Assembly (NCBI GenBank): GCA_015680685.1
Contig: MNCI01026912.1
Coordinates: 678,542 to 742,541 of the forward strand
Length of the DNA: 64,000 bases
DNA from: Gnetum montanum
Lineage: Eukaryota > Streptophyta > Gnetopsida > Gnetales > Gnetaceae
Reading direction: 5' to 3'
In this document: positions 1 to 10,032 of the stretch, in pieces
How positions within the stretch are numbered: the first letter of the stretch is position 1
How the letters are laid out: every line of letters starts with the position of its first letter
Program-made: the position numbers and the translations under genes
The notes under the pieces: generated by a model
What the model saw: the letters and a program-made list of their open reading frames with translations, nothing else
What the model was told of the DNA's origin: nothing
The model's database searches: none

Positions 1-1020
1 AAGGATGAAAAGTCACGTATGATTTTTAATTTTATTGTATTTTACAAATTACCATGAATTGGAATGGGCACTATGAAAATGTTTTACATGTTATCATTAG
101 GTTTTATGCTTCTCAAGTGTTGCTACCGACATTTTGTGTGGACATGAGATTCCAAGAACTCACATGATTGCATATTCCAATTCTGCAAGCCACAGCTTCA
201 CGAGCTTGAAGAATCTCAAGCTTCAACGGTTGGACCAACAAATCAAAGACAAGGCGGGCGCATTCAAAACCATCAATTTTACCCAATCTAGTCAAATCTT
301 CTTAACCAAGGAAACCCAAAGACCACCAATCTATAGAAGGTATGCACCAATGACAATCAAAGTAGAGACAAATGATCTACTTGAATATCTGACGTCGAAT
401 ATGTTACAATTCGAGACAATTGTAGGAATGCTATTTTAGGAATGAATAACATTGAGAGATTTCTTGAAGATGGACCCCGCTTCCATGTTGCAAAGAACGA
501 ACTTTTATGACTACAGTGCATCCATCGCATGGTAGCGACATATGCTGGAAAAATTCTACAACAATATTGGCAAAGACATTTAAAAACTTTCGTCGATGGT
601 ATTGAGTCACTCATTTCCACCGAGATCATTGCACAAGTTAGTGCTGTGTCTCTTCTATAATAGCATGGTCTGCAATACACCCATTTTGCATTGCATGCTC
701 AGATGATAGCACAAGATTCGGGAAAGAATGGTGGCCCAAAGCATGCACAACCTCGTCTAAATTTCAAAAACAGGATCTTCAAAGGGACCTTCAATAAGCC
801 AACAATAGAGGTGATATTGTCCACGCTTCCCTTGGAGATCCAAGGGAGCTTACAAGACAATGTGCCACAACATTGTGCCCAAAAAACATCCAGGATCTCC
901 AAAATCTCTGCTCGACCAGCGGAGGTCGTAGCAATGATACAAGGGTGGTACGAAGCCATTGTCAAATCAATGTTGCATTCTTCCTATTCAAAGCCTTGTT
1001 GCAAGGGATGGTAGAGTCAC
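1..1020. other. unrecognised sequence with two short open stretches
   Basis: Two plus-strand open stretches (134-439 and 691-1014) are separated by stops. Neither shows a motif I can name, and the sequence between them does not extend either frame. The stretch has no visible similarity to the LTR elements further right. It could be a decayed transposon or an old gene fragment. I see no promoter, splice-site series or RNA gene here. Confidence 0.3.
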
Positions 1021-2307
1021 CATAAAGAATTCATGGGTCAAAAGGTAAAGAAATGGAAAGGATGCACCTTAACTCTTTAAGAGCATATTAAATATGAATA
1101 ATTCCAAACATCGAGGTATGAGTTTGATAGCTTGTTGAGCAGTGTAGACTTCAAATTCGGCACAAGTATCTCCTAATCAATGACTGATCCATAATGTGAA
1201 CCGACATAGAAGTAGATATGAATGCTTATTTCAAAATATGCTGGACTGGCTCTCGGTGAAAATATGCTGGAAGAATGCTAAAAAAAGTGTAGCGTAGCTC
1301 TTGAAAGATTTAACTATTTCAGAGAGTAATATTTAGTTCAAAGCTACAAATAAGCATAAAGAGCAGACTGAGCTAAACGCGCTAAATCTCAACATAAACT
1401 GCAGATATTCTGTTACTTTCAATTGTTGAATGTCCTGCTAATAAATTGTGTAATCAGCTTAAGATCCATGGCTTCACGCTTCATAAATAGATCCTGTGCT
1501 GCCAAGATCCAAAGCGTGGCACAGTTCGTTCAGTACTGATGTTTGGTCCTCTTTAATCTTGCCACTAGTACACCCTTTCCATACCTAATAGCTGCAAAAA
1601 CTACTATTAGGAAATGATTCTAATAGTCGATAACTTACTTTTAGTTTCTGGTTGGTTCCCTTTACCTTTAAATCAAAAAGGTAGGGCTTTCAATCAAGAA
1701 ACATTGCAGATACACTCAAGACCCGATTATGCTGTAACAATACATCTAATTCAAAAAAGCTGCTCCATTTCAAAGATCCACAACAAAAACCCTTAAAGAT
1801 GTACGTCTAAAAGTCTGACTTGCGGAAAAATTGGACATGGTTTAATCACCCAAATTTGGTTACAAGCTACCAATAACATGAACCAGCTTTGATGGATTAA
1901 CAGTTACCAATACGACAAAAAAAGAGGAGAAAAATAAAATGGATTAAGTATTTACAACGGAAGTTGTAACCAGTATCTAAATGTGATATGAATAAACAAT
2001 CAGTGACGGGACATGGATGTTAAACCACAACTAAAATTGCCATTTAAGACGAAGAAGGAACTGATTAGTTACGAACAGCACGAGGACAGCATTTGATCGA
2101 ATATTCGATAATTATGAGCAACTGGTGGAAACTTACAGGAAAAAAAAGTTTACATTGAAACATGAATTATCAGTTGACAATGTCCGAACTGTTTATCCAA
2201 TTCCAAAGGATCTCACACTAATCTAAATTGTCAAATTCAATAACTGATACATGAACAGAGAAGACTTCCAGAGAACCGAAAATATGCATCGAAAGCCACC
2301 GCTGCAC
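1021..2307. other. intergenic DNA, 3' flank of RPS29
   Basis: This AT-rich stretch has no coding feature I can support. The part next to 2307 must contain the RPS29 3'UTR (minus strand), but I found no clear AATAAA signal to fix its end. Short open stretches here, for example 1614-1796, show no family motif. Confidence 0.4.
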
Positions 2308-2858
2308 TCAACGATACTGCACGAGAACCATACCGAAACTTACATATTCTGCGAAATGGACTTTAACAATGACATAGAAATTGATGGGAAATAAAGCAGT
2401 GTGCAAGAATTGGTGAAAAAAGAATCAAGTGTCTGATAAATAGAAGTAATAGGAACATGGTACCTTGATGAAGCCAATATCTTTGGCGTAGCTGCGAAAG
2501 CACTGTCGACAGCACATAAGACCATATTTTCTGATGAGCCCATGAGGGTTTCCGCACACGCGGCTGCTCCAATTAGAACATTCATCAATGCATTAAACAC
2601 TGCCAACAATCTCAATCGAAATAAATGAAAGGAAACACAAAAAAGGTTCAATCCCAGCACTGAAACGAGGAAAAAAACCATGACTAACAAATCCGCCATA
2701 AGAATGGAAGAAACTGTTCTAAAATTTAGACCTCCTCTGGATATAATTTTAGGGGACAAAGATCAATGCGATCGTTATCGTGACAAGGTAGCTTACCAGG
2801 ACCGAGATCCAGGTCCATAGGTCTTTGGGTGAGAATTCCAGACAGTTGAATGACCCAT
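2308..2858 (-). CDS. RPS29: 40S ribosomal protein S29 (uS14), three coding exons
   Basis: RPS29 is a zinc-binding protein of the small ribosomal subunit. Coding exons on the minus strand are 2858-2797, 2563-2464 and 2316-2308, giving 56 codons, the usual eukaryotic length. The first exon encodes [20 protein letters not shown] and ends in phase 2 at a GTAAGC donor. The second starts after a CAG acceptor and carries both zinc-ligand pairs, CRVC and CRQC, around [14 protein letters not shown]. The last exon is only Tyr-Arg-stop after a TGCAG acceptor. Introns are 233 and 147 nt, both GT-AG. No frame lesion is seen, so the gene looks intact. This fits a functional gene better than a processed pseudogene because introns are present. 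Longer open frames overlapping these exons on the same strand are shadows. Confidence 0.93.
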
Positions 2859-3125
2859 TGCTGTTGCTACTAATAACTATAGCGTGCCCTGAAAAACCTT
2901 CAAAAGTTTTACGCCAAAACAAGTTAATCCTAAGTGCACACAAAAGAACGTAGCTCCATATGCTGAATCATTTCATAGATAAAACTTCAAGAAAAGAACC
3001 CCTGTAAGGAAATAATATGGTAACTGAAATCGCCAGCGAAAGAAAGCGGAAATGCACTTACCTGTGCGACTCCCGAGAATCAAGCCACAGCCCCTTCGAT
3101 CTGCCCAAGCTTGTAAGAGAACGAC
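2859..3125 (-). other. RPS29: RPS29 5'UTR with an intron
   Basis: A consensus donor (ACAG|GTAAGT) lies at 3062/3061 on the minus strand. A matching pyrimidine-rich acceptor (GGTTTTTCAG) ends at 2889, about 30 nt before the ATG. This implies a noncoding first exon ending at 3062 and a 173-nt leader intron. The first exon probably begins near the pyrimidine-rich stretch at about 3110-3125, but the start site is inferred, not seen. Confidence 0.7.
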
Positions 3126-3215
3126 CTCAAATCTCTGGTATGGCTCTTCGCACAAGTTTAAACCCTATTGCCCCGACGTTGTTAGGGTTTTGTGCTGGGC
3201 AGTAGCATGAACTCG
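3126..3215 (-). promoter_or_regulatory. RPS29 promoter with telo-box
   Basis: On the minus strand there is an AAACCCTAA telo-box at 3190-3182. A second AGGGTTT-type motif in the other orientation lies near 3160. A TGGGC core (site II-like) sits just upstream in plus-strand reading. Telo-boxes with site II motifs are established promoter elements of plant ribosomal protein genes. No TATA box is evident, which is common for this class. Confidence 0.65.
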
Positions 3216-3586
3216 TTTTAGTTTCAATTTCATGCATCGGAACATCCCTATGGAGTTTGAACCCGCAACTCTCAATTGGAGTAGTTAACCATGGTCAAGG
3301 TACCTTCAAGTGTAATCAATTTGCGCACACAGTTGGTGTTCTTTCAAAAGTTCAAACATGATGTCATAAAATAATATTTTTATTATTTCATATTTGAGAA
3401 TGAACAGAGCATTGGACGCATCCGTTTGCATGAATTTATAAATTTCTATTGATGTAACATCATTTTTCACCTTTGACGAATGTTTTGGGTGAATTTATAA
3501 AGTTTTATGAATGTAAGACATTGTAACATTATTTTTCACCTTTGGGCAATGTTAATCATGGTTGGCTTTTTCAACAACAATGAGGT
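3216..3586. other. intergenic DNA, nothing recognised
   Basis: AT-rich sequence between the RPS29 promoter and the SINE-like pair. A short phrase around 'caatgttttgggtgaatttataaag' recurs in degenerate form near 3430 and 3485. I see no gene. Confidence 0.35.
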
Positions 3587-3700
3587 GTTAGCTTAGTAGC
3601 AAGACACTTGATTTGGAAGCTCCAAGTCATAGGTTCGATTCCAGTGGGCAAAGTTGAGTTATATAAAGTTCTAATAGGACTATATATATCATGCATTGTA
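3587..3700 (+). mobile_element. SINE-like element with tRNA-type head
   Basis: The segment opens with an A-box-like GTTAGCTTAGTAGC and carries a B-box-like GGTTCGATTCC at 3632-3642, about 40 nt downstream. That spacing is typical of an internal RNA polymerase III promoter. It cannot fold as a complete cloverleaf and has no tRNA acceptor stem, so it is read as a tRNA-derived SINE head, not a tRNA gene. The downstream GAGTTATA...AAAGT is shared with the inverted copy at 3790-3908. The right end is uncertain. Confidence 0.5.
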
Positions 3701-3789
3701 CCTATGTTTCACTTATTTCAAGTTCCAACATCCCCCATGGTTGGCCTTCGCTTTAATGCTACTTATGACCATAAATCTTTACGACAACA

Positions 3790-3908
3790 ATGTAACTTTG
3801 GTAAGAAAAGGCATTAGAACCAAAACTACTTTATAACTCAGCACTAATTCTTAGAATTAAACCCATAACTTAGAGTTACTAAATTAAGAGTCTTACCATT
3901 GGGCTAAC
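3790..3908 (-). mobile_element. second SINE-like element, inverted copy
   Basis: Read on the minus strand from 3908, this begins GTTAGCCCAATGGTAAGAC and has a B-box-like GGGTTTAATTC at 3864-3854. It aligns over about 75 nt with the copy at 3587-3680, including the same downstream GAGTTATA. It differs at many positions, so the two are old or belong to different subfamilies. Together they make an imperfect inverted repeat with a spacer of about 100 bp. Confidence 0.45.
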
Positions 3909-4151
3909 ATATCATTATTATGAATGTGTACGAAGTAGCTAATGAGAGGTATCTTAAGTGATTAACGTATTGTCTAAGAAGGATTTGTAAGCAAAACTGT
4001 AATAATGAGGATTTAACCTATTATAATACTTTGACAAGTTTGATCAAGACTAAGAGATAGTTTACCTATTGTAAGCAAAGTGTTTTTAGTTTTGTCAATT
4101 TTGAAAAAATTTTGTAGAGTTATTATGGAATAATTTTTTTTCTAAGAAAAG

Positions 4152-4992
4152 TGATGAGCAGCGAACAATCCCTACGTCCAACCATATGAATCACTAGCAT
4201 TCACTAAGCGATCTGGTCGAATTTCGTAGACTTTAGCTCTCTAAGTGCACTGGGTCTAGGTAGTGAATTTAATGGACATGATTGTTGTCTTCTCAGTTTC
4301 ATTTGTGAAGTGCAAAGGTATGGTTAAGTGTAATTGAGGCATATGATTTTTATCATTTTATATTTTTCATTTAATTCACCTAAGTGTTGAAAATAAAGTA
4401 ATTAAATGTTAATTAATCTAATAACTAACTTATGCTTTACTAGTCCTAACATACGCATCTATTCCCATCTACCATACACATCCTAAACATGTTACAATGC
4501 TATTGGGTTACCAAGTGTTAAGCGCTATTGGGATTACCAAATGTTAAGCATATGCTTGAGATGGTCGTACTTATGTGTATTAATTATCTGAAGTTAAATA
4601 ATTAATTAAATGCATTAAAGTAAAGTGCATGAATAATAAATGCATTAAGTAAACATTAAACTAAGTCCAAGTGCTATAAGGTTTATGAAGAAAGCTTGTC
4701 TCTATTGCTGATTACACCAAGGTGCTCAGGTACATCAGTGCTTGAATAAAGATCCATACACTTCTCACTCTTGTTGTGAGCACTTAGAAAATATTCTAAC
4801 TTTGGAAAGACAAAACTGTAAGAGTTTGGTTAGCTACTAATGAATGGATGCCATAAATGCGACTAGTGAGCATGTATTTATAGGAAAGACAAGACATAGT
4901 GTCAACGCATAGCATTGACACGTCAAACCCTGCATCAACATGATCATGTTGACGAGATCCCATCAATGCAACCTAAGGACAACAATTCATAA
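4152..4992 (-). repeat. 3' LTR of element C
   Basis: On the minus strand the LTR ends ...CTCATCA at 4152 and starts TTATGAATTG at 4992; the initial TG seems mutated to TT. It shares blocks with the other LTRs here: a TATA box (TATTTATA on plus, 4875-4882), the 'GGGATTACCAAG' phrase on plus near 4531, and the terminal GCTGCTCATCA. Upstream of the TATA box lies a perfect 18-bp palindrome, TCAACATGATCATGTTGA (4935-4952), with GAGATCCCATCAATGC next to it. Its partner LTR is absent. Confidence 0.75.
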
Positions 4993-5004
4993 TACCCCCA
5001 CAAC
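4993..5004 (-). other. polypurine tract of element C
   Basis: On the minus strand TTGTGGGGGTA directly precedes the LTR, as in the other elements (A, E, H and J have the same GGGGGTA). It is the expected primer for plus-strand DNA synthesis. Confidence 0.65.
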
Positions 5005-5239
5005 TGAATAAAAACTCATTCTCAAGTGAATAAAAGAAGAAACAAGCTCTTTACAACATTTTGGGAAGGTATGGGATTATTGACTAACTACTAACATACA
5101 ATTGACACAAAAAGACTAAGTGCCCAAGTGTACAAATTTACAATTTTTACAAAATTTGATGTTCATGACAACAAAATTGAACACCATGACAAAAATGGAC
5201 AACACAACTTCTCTAGTGACTTGAAGACGAGGAAGAAAA
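5005..5239 (-). other. spacer between 3' ORF and polypurine tract of element C
   Basis: Noncoding. The plus-strand phrase 'aggtatgggattattga' recurs at the same place in elements E, H and J. Confidence 0.55.
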
Positions 5240-8067
5240 TCAAATGGTCCTAGGCGATGGAGGTTCCTGAGGTGCTAAAGGACCTTCTCCTTCCTCTAGT
5301 GCACATAGTTGTTGTGGTTGAGGTTGTGATTGTGGTTGTCTGGCTACAGCTACAACTACTAGTGGAAGACAGAAAGCATCTAGCAATGCATTCATCTTCT
5401 CCTCCTTACTCCCCAAGGATCATACACAATCCATGCAGCATCACCAATGTGGGATAGTATGGAAATATCCCATGGATAGGGCATTGTAGGGAACAACTCC
5501 TTCACATTGATGAATGAAGCTACGAATTACTTCCATTCAATATCAAATGCCTTAATAGCATTCTGTAGCTCCTGGTGGTCATTCATTCATAGGGCCAGGT
5601 TCTTAATTATGGATCTATGATCAATGAAGTGCTGCCTAAGAATATCAAGTTCAACATTTGTCATTTCAAGTTTTTGCTTGATCTCCTTATGGTGCTTGAA
5701 CTCAGCCTCATATAACAGGTGCAAGTTGGCCACTTGTTTTTTCAAATTTGACCTTGGCCTTCTTTCAATTAGCATTACCAAGTTTGCATAACAAAGGTTA
5801 GTAAACTCCATATGTTCAGTCATCTCCTCGATCTGTAGCTCCTTGAGAAGGATTTCGACTTTGTTGTACTCATTTACTCCATCAAAGATGGGCTGCCATA
5901 CATCACCTTCTTATTGGAGCTGTTGGAGGGCCTCATTCATTTTCGCCTTCGCTATTTGGATGTGTTTTTCATTGATCTCTTTTTATAAGCCAACCTAGTC
6001 CTTGTAGTGGTTCTTAATCCTTTCAAATTTAAGAGCCTCATTTTCCAAGCAGTGATTTCAATTGCAAATCTTTGGCAAAGAGCACAGACCTCCTCCATCA
6101 AGAGATTACAGTTCTCTTCTACTAACCTTCTTAGGCCCATTATCACCTTGGCAAGCTACTCCTATTGCCATCTCATATATTTAACCATTTGCTCATTTTG
6201 GGCCTTGACAGAATGCTGGTGATGATTGTCCTTGGTCAAATTTGCATTCTCCCAGTGAACCTCCAACAAGTCCTTTTGAATGTTGTAGATGATGACATCA
6301 AATAAGGACTAGTCAAAGATCACCAACTCCTTTGCATACTCAACCTATTGAAGTTTGAACTAAAGCTGTTGAAAAGCTTCATTCCTAGTTACTACTTAGC
6401 TGAGTACCATGGGATCAAAGAGGCAAACCCTAAGTTCTGCAACCTCTACAGCCAAGCACTGATTCTTAGCTTTGGCTATTTCAAGTTAAGCCTCAGCAGC
6501 AATGATGCTTTTTCTCCTTGCCTCCAACAACATCAACTAGGTAGTAGTGATGTCATCTAGAAGGTCAAAGACCTCTAGAATCAGTTGTTGGATTCCTACC
6601 AATCGTTCCAACAACTCCTAGTGTTGGGCTATGCTAAGCCTTTCACTTGTCATTCTTGTAGCTATTTGCACATCTATGAGTATAGAATTATCTGGCAAAA
6701 ATGCCATAAGAACATTTAAGGCCTCACCCACTTGGTCTGCACCACCTTAGTAGCCATTTCCTATCCTTGGTGTTACATCACCATGATAGTTGCCCCATCA
6801 TCCTCCTCCAAGTGTACTAAGAAGGTAGCTGCATTTCCAAAGATTTCTATGTACTACTATTATTTTGGAATGGACACCATTACCTCTTGGGGAGTAGGAT
6901 TTGAGCACATGGATACCTACATTTGTTGAACAAAGAAAGTTGGTGCTGTGTCCTTCAGCTAGCTTATTATATGAGCTACTTCATTTAAATGGCTTAAGGT
7001 TGGTTAGTAGACAAATAGGTCACCACTCAGACCAACTTGCTACTGATGCAAGAGTTGTTCTTGGAGCTTTTGCATGTGCTTCATAGTAGCACATGTCTTT
7101 GCCATTGTTTCATGAGTGGGTGGTGGTGGTGGTTGCTCCTTTTCCTTGATTATGACAGGGACATTATCTTTCATCATTTTTACCCAAGAGGTGGTAGGAG
7201 CATGTCTTAATGTATCATTGGAGTAGTGGGATATTCCTTCCCTTTTGCATAATTTTCTAAGCAAGCACAGAAAGGGGAGTGCCTTTCTCCCATGTTCATT
7301 TTCTTTGAATCACTTCTCTATCTCTAGATAGATTACTTGTGGAAGGTTAATGGGAAATTTCCTGCTCAAAGTAATGCATGCATGGACAGAGAAGACTATC
7401 ACCTTACTGGGCCTCACTGTTGGATTGAGGTGGTAGGCCACTATCTTGAAGTAAGCATGTTCTACCGTGGCGAGTGCACCATACTCCTTGTGGTTCACTT
7501 CGTAGCATTGCTAGACCCACTCCTTTTTAACCTCAGGGTCCACTTGCATAGAGATATTTGCCAAATTAGTCCTAGTTTTAGGCAAGTTAAGGGCCTCAAA
7601 GATGATCTTTACCAAGTAGGACATACTTATGTCCTTTTTATTCCATAAGAGATAGGTCTCTCTCATGTACCACTCCCCACTGGAAGTGCTGATTGGCCAC
7701 ATGGGAGAGCTTTGCAATTGGGTTTTGACATCTTATGGGGTAAAGTCTAGGAAGGTACCAAAGTTTGATTTTTGGAGAATTGAACATTGGATATTCCTAG
7801 ATTGAATTTGCCTAAGGTAGGCATCCATCAATGTGACCTTAAGGTTTGGCCTTGGTCTAGTGCCTCATCTTGGTGGGATATCTCTATTTCGGCTTGGGGA
7901 ATCTAAAGAATAGATTCCACTTCAAGCTCCTCTCGGTGAGGTATGATTGCATGGGTTTCTACTACCTACTCATGTGGTTGCTCTTGTTGGCCTCTTCCAG
8001 TTCTGGGCTACTTGTCCCTTGGTTGGGATGGTTCTCCTTCCTTTGGGCATTTTGGTCTTGTTGCCAT
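5240..8067 (-). pseudogene. 3' ORF of element C (coiled-coil protein, broken)
   Basis: The ORF starts at the ATG directly after a 61-nt intron-like segment (8068-8128) and ends in ...PPSPRTI-stop at 5240. It is broken by several stops and frameshifts. The N-terminal third carries the SPMWPI.TSSGEW.M.E.YL motif (about 7711-7640) and a Y.FKI..YHLNP segment, both shared with the A copy. A proline run and long heptad-like helices follow (for example 5823-5587). The C-terminus keeps a W-D...HIG.A.W motif seen also in A and E. No signal peptide or transmembrane segment is visible, so it is not a typical envelope-like protein despite its place after pol. The N-terminal part may resemble plant transposon-associated domains; function unknown. 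Confidence 0.65.
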
Positions 8068-8128
8068 CTATAATCACAACATGATCAAGGATTAGCATTT
8101 GGTGTGTAACTTTATAACATTTGAGTAC
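8068..8128 (-). other. 61-nt intron-like segment abutting the 3' ORF start
   Basis: On the minus strand: donor AAG|GTACTC at 8129/8128, branch-like TGCTAATCC, acceptor GATTATAG, then ATGG. The same arrangement, 60-63 nt long, occurs in A, D, E, H and J at the same place. Confidence 0.6.
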
Positions 8129-8640
8129 CTTATCTCTTAGATTAGTTATGCTTGGCTAAGTTGTGATCATGATAGATTTGATTATTTTATTATTATTTCA
8201 TTTTAAAATTTACCAAAGTTCATTGAAAAGGTTTAACTTTCTTAAATTAGTGATATTAATAGTATTTTATTAACTAAACCTTATGGGACTTAGAAAAAAT
8301 TTGAAAACTTTTTTGTCAAAAATGTAAGGTTTGTGACCTCCACAATGTAAAGCTCATCTCTAGTAGTTGCAGGATTGAAAAATGAGGTTAATCAAACAAG
8401 CAATTTGAAAGATATGGGCTTTGGAAGGTTTTGGGCTCTGAAAATTGCAAAAACACCATCCTCATTTGTGAGTAACTAGCAAAAATTTGCTAAGTGTTTG
8501 GCACTATTTATAGGATTTTTTCCTTGCATCGATGAGATCTCGTTGATAGGATCACATTAATGCAACTGACTACATTGACAGGATCCCATTGATGCAGCCA
8601 ACTACATTGACGGGATCCTATTGACACAGTGGAAAGATAG
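8129..8640 (-). promoter_or_regulatory. leader and internal promoter-like region of element C
   Basis: A TATA-like box (TATTTATA on plus, 8505-8512) is preceded, in minus-strand direction, by repeated palindromic phrases at 8525-8632. These include GATCCCATTGATGCAGCC and GATGAGATCTCGTTGAT. The phrase GAGATCCCATCAATGCAACC in this element's own LTR U3 matches closely. The roughly 380-nt leader between the TATA box and the intron donor is alignable with the leader of A (shared GAGCCCAAAA.CTTCC and AAGC.TAACTA). Confidence 0.55.
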
Positions 8641-10032
8641 AATTTTTTTACTTTGAAAATGGGGGGAAAACAAAGAGTTTTTACTTGAAATTGGAGTCCA
8701 AAGAAAGCCCAAGAAGCCTAGAACACGATGAAATGCATGAAGAGGGCTAGATAATCATAAAAAATGAGATTTTATTTGGAGAATGATTAGGAAATGCCAT
8801 GAAGGAGCACACAACTAGATGTAACTAATGTGGATCACAAAAGATTTGAATGCACAAATGCTCAAGAAACAAGGAACTTAACTAACCAAACCAAGGAGTA
8901 TGCAAGTGGATCCTTCCCATAGCAGGCTCATGCCCTTAATGCCCTTGCATGCTCTCAAACCAATGAGTTTGTGGGCCCCATGGGTGATGAATGGTTATGG
9001 TAAGTTAAGGATTGAATCACCAAAGAGACTATCTAAAAATTTTGATGTGTCAAACTAAGACATTGAACAAAACATGAAAAGAGGCAGTGAGGTGAGATAT
9101 GAAAAGCAAAGATGGATGAGGTGGAGAGTGGAATGGAGTCCTATATTATGGTCACATGACATCCCTTGTGGATTTTGTAATTAATATGACCCGATAACAT
9201 CCATCCTTAGTTTGAATTAAAACTAACCACTTTCAATGACTTTGCATTAACACTCCAAAACCAAGCCACCTCCTTAAGGCACAAGAATACCCCCATAGAT
9301 TAATCATCATTCCTAAAAGAGAAGAAAAAAGAAGTAGGAAGTGAGATGGACCTTAGTTAAAGGGGACCCTCAAGCATGAGTAACATATCTTTCTAGTCCC
9401 ATAACTAATGCTTGTAGCTTGTCATTTGGTCTAAGGGGTATGCTTTGAATTCCCATTATTGTTTTTTTTTTTTTTTTTTTGAGTTTTTGGATAGGAACCA
9501 CACCATGCAAAGACTTTAGCTTCCTATTATTGGTTGACAGCAGAATGGTGAGAAATCCATGAGAACACCCATGTACCCAAGAAGGTAGGCAAGTACAAAG
9601 ACTATCAAATCCCCTTAAAGTCACACCCTTTTCTATCCATTTAATCCTTCCCAAGTTCAGAAACTACCAAGGTCACAAGTTCTTTAAAACTTTCATTTAA
9701 GAAGGGATTGCATATTTCCAAAACAAGGGAACATAATAAAGCTTTGTGAATGGGTGGATGATGTGGACTCACTACCTATTATCATGCAAAAGAAACCATG
9801 TCTTAGTTATCAACACCAAAATTTAAAGATAAAATCTAGACATTAGTAATCAAATAACATTATAGTACAAACCACCATTAATCAACAACTATAGTTGCAC
9901 CTAGTCTTGGTGGCAACAAAGAAAAACAAAACATAAGAAAAAATCAAACCAAATAAAGTAAAATATTTAAGAAAGAGAAAAATGTACTAAAAATAGTGTA
10001 AGACAAAAAAGTAAAAAATCGAGGAGCTTTAC
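8641..10032 (-). other. 3' noncoding region of element C
   Basis: Reverse-complement counterpart of 19716-21290 in element A. It holds the two conserved boxes: CAAGTGG.TCC...AGCAGGCTCATG (8905-8951 on plus) and the GGAACCACACCATGCAAAGAC box (9493-9516). A 20-bp T run at 9461-9480 lies beside the second box, where A has an A-rich stretch. No coding function is seen. Confidence 0.6.

Noticed and set aside
2340-2759. 139-codon open frame with hydrophobic stretches (minus)
   Set aside because: It runs through RPS29 introns and reads the RPS29 exon in the wrong frame.
3587-3680. tRNA gene
   Set aside because: A- and B-box-like motifs are present but no acceptor stem or full cloverleaf can be formed, and there are two diverged inverted copies.
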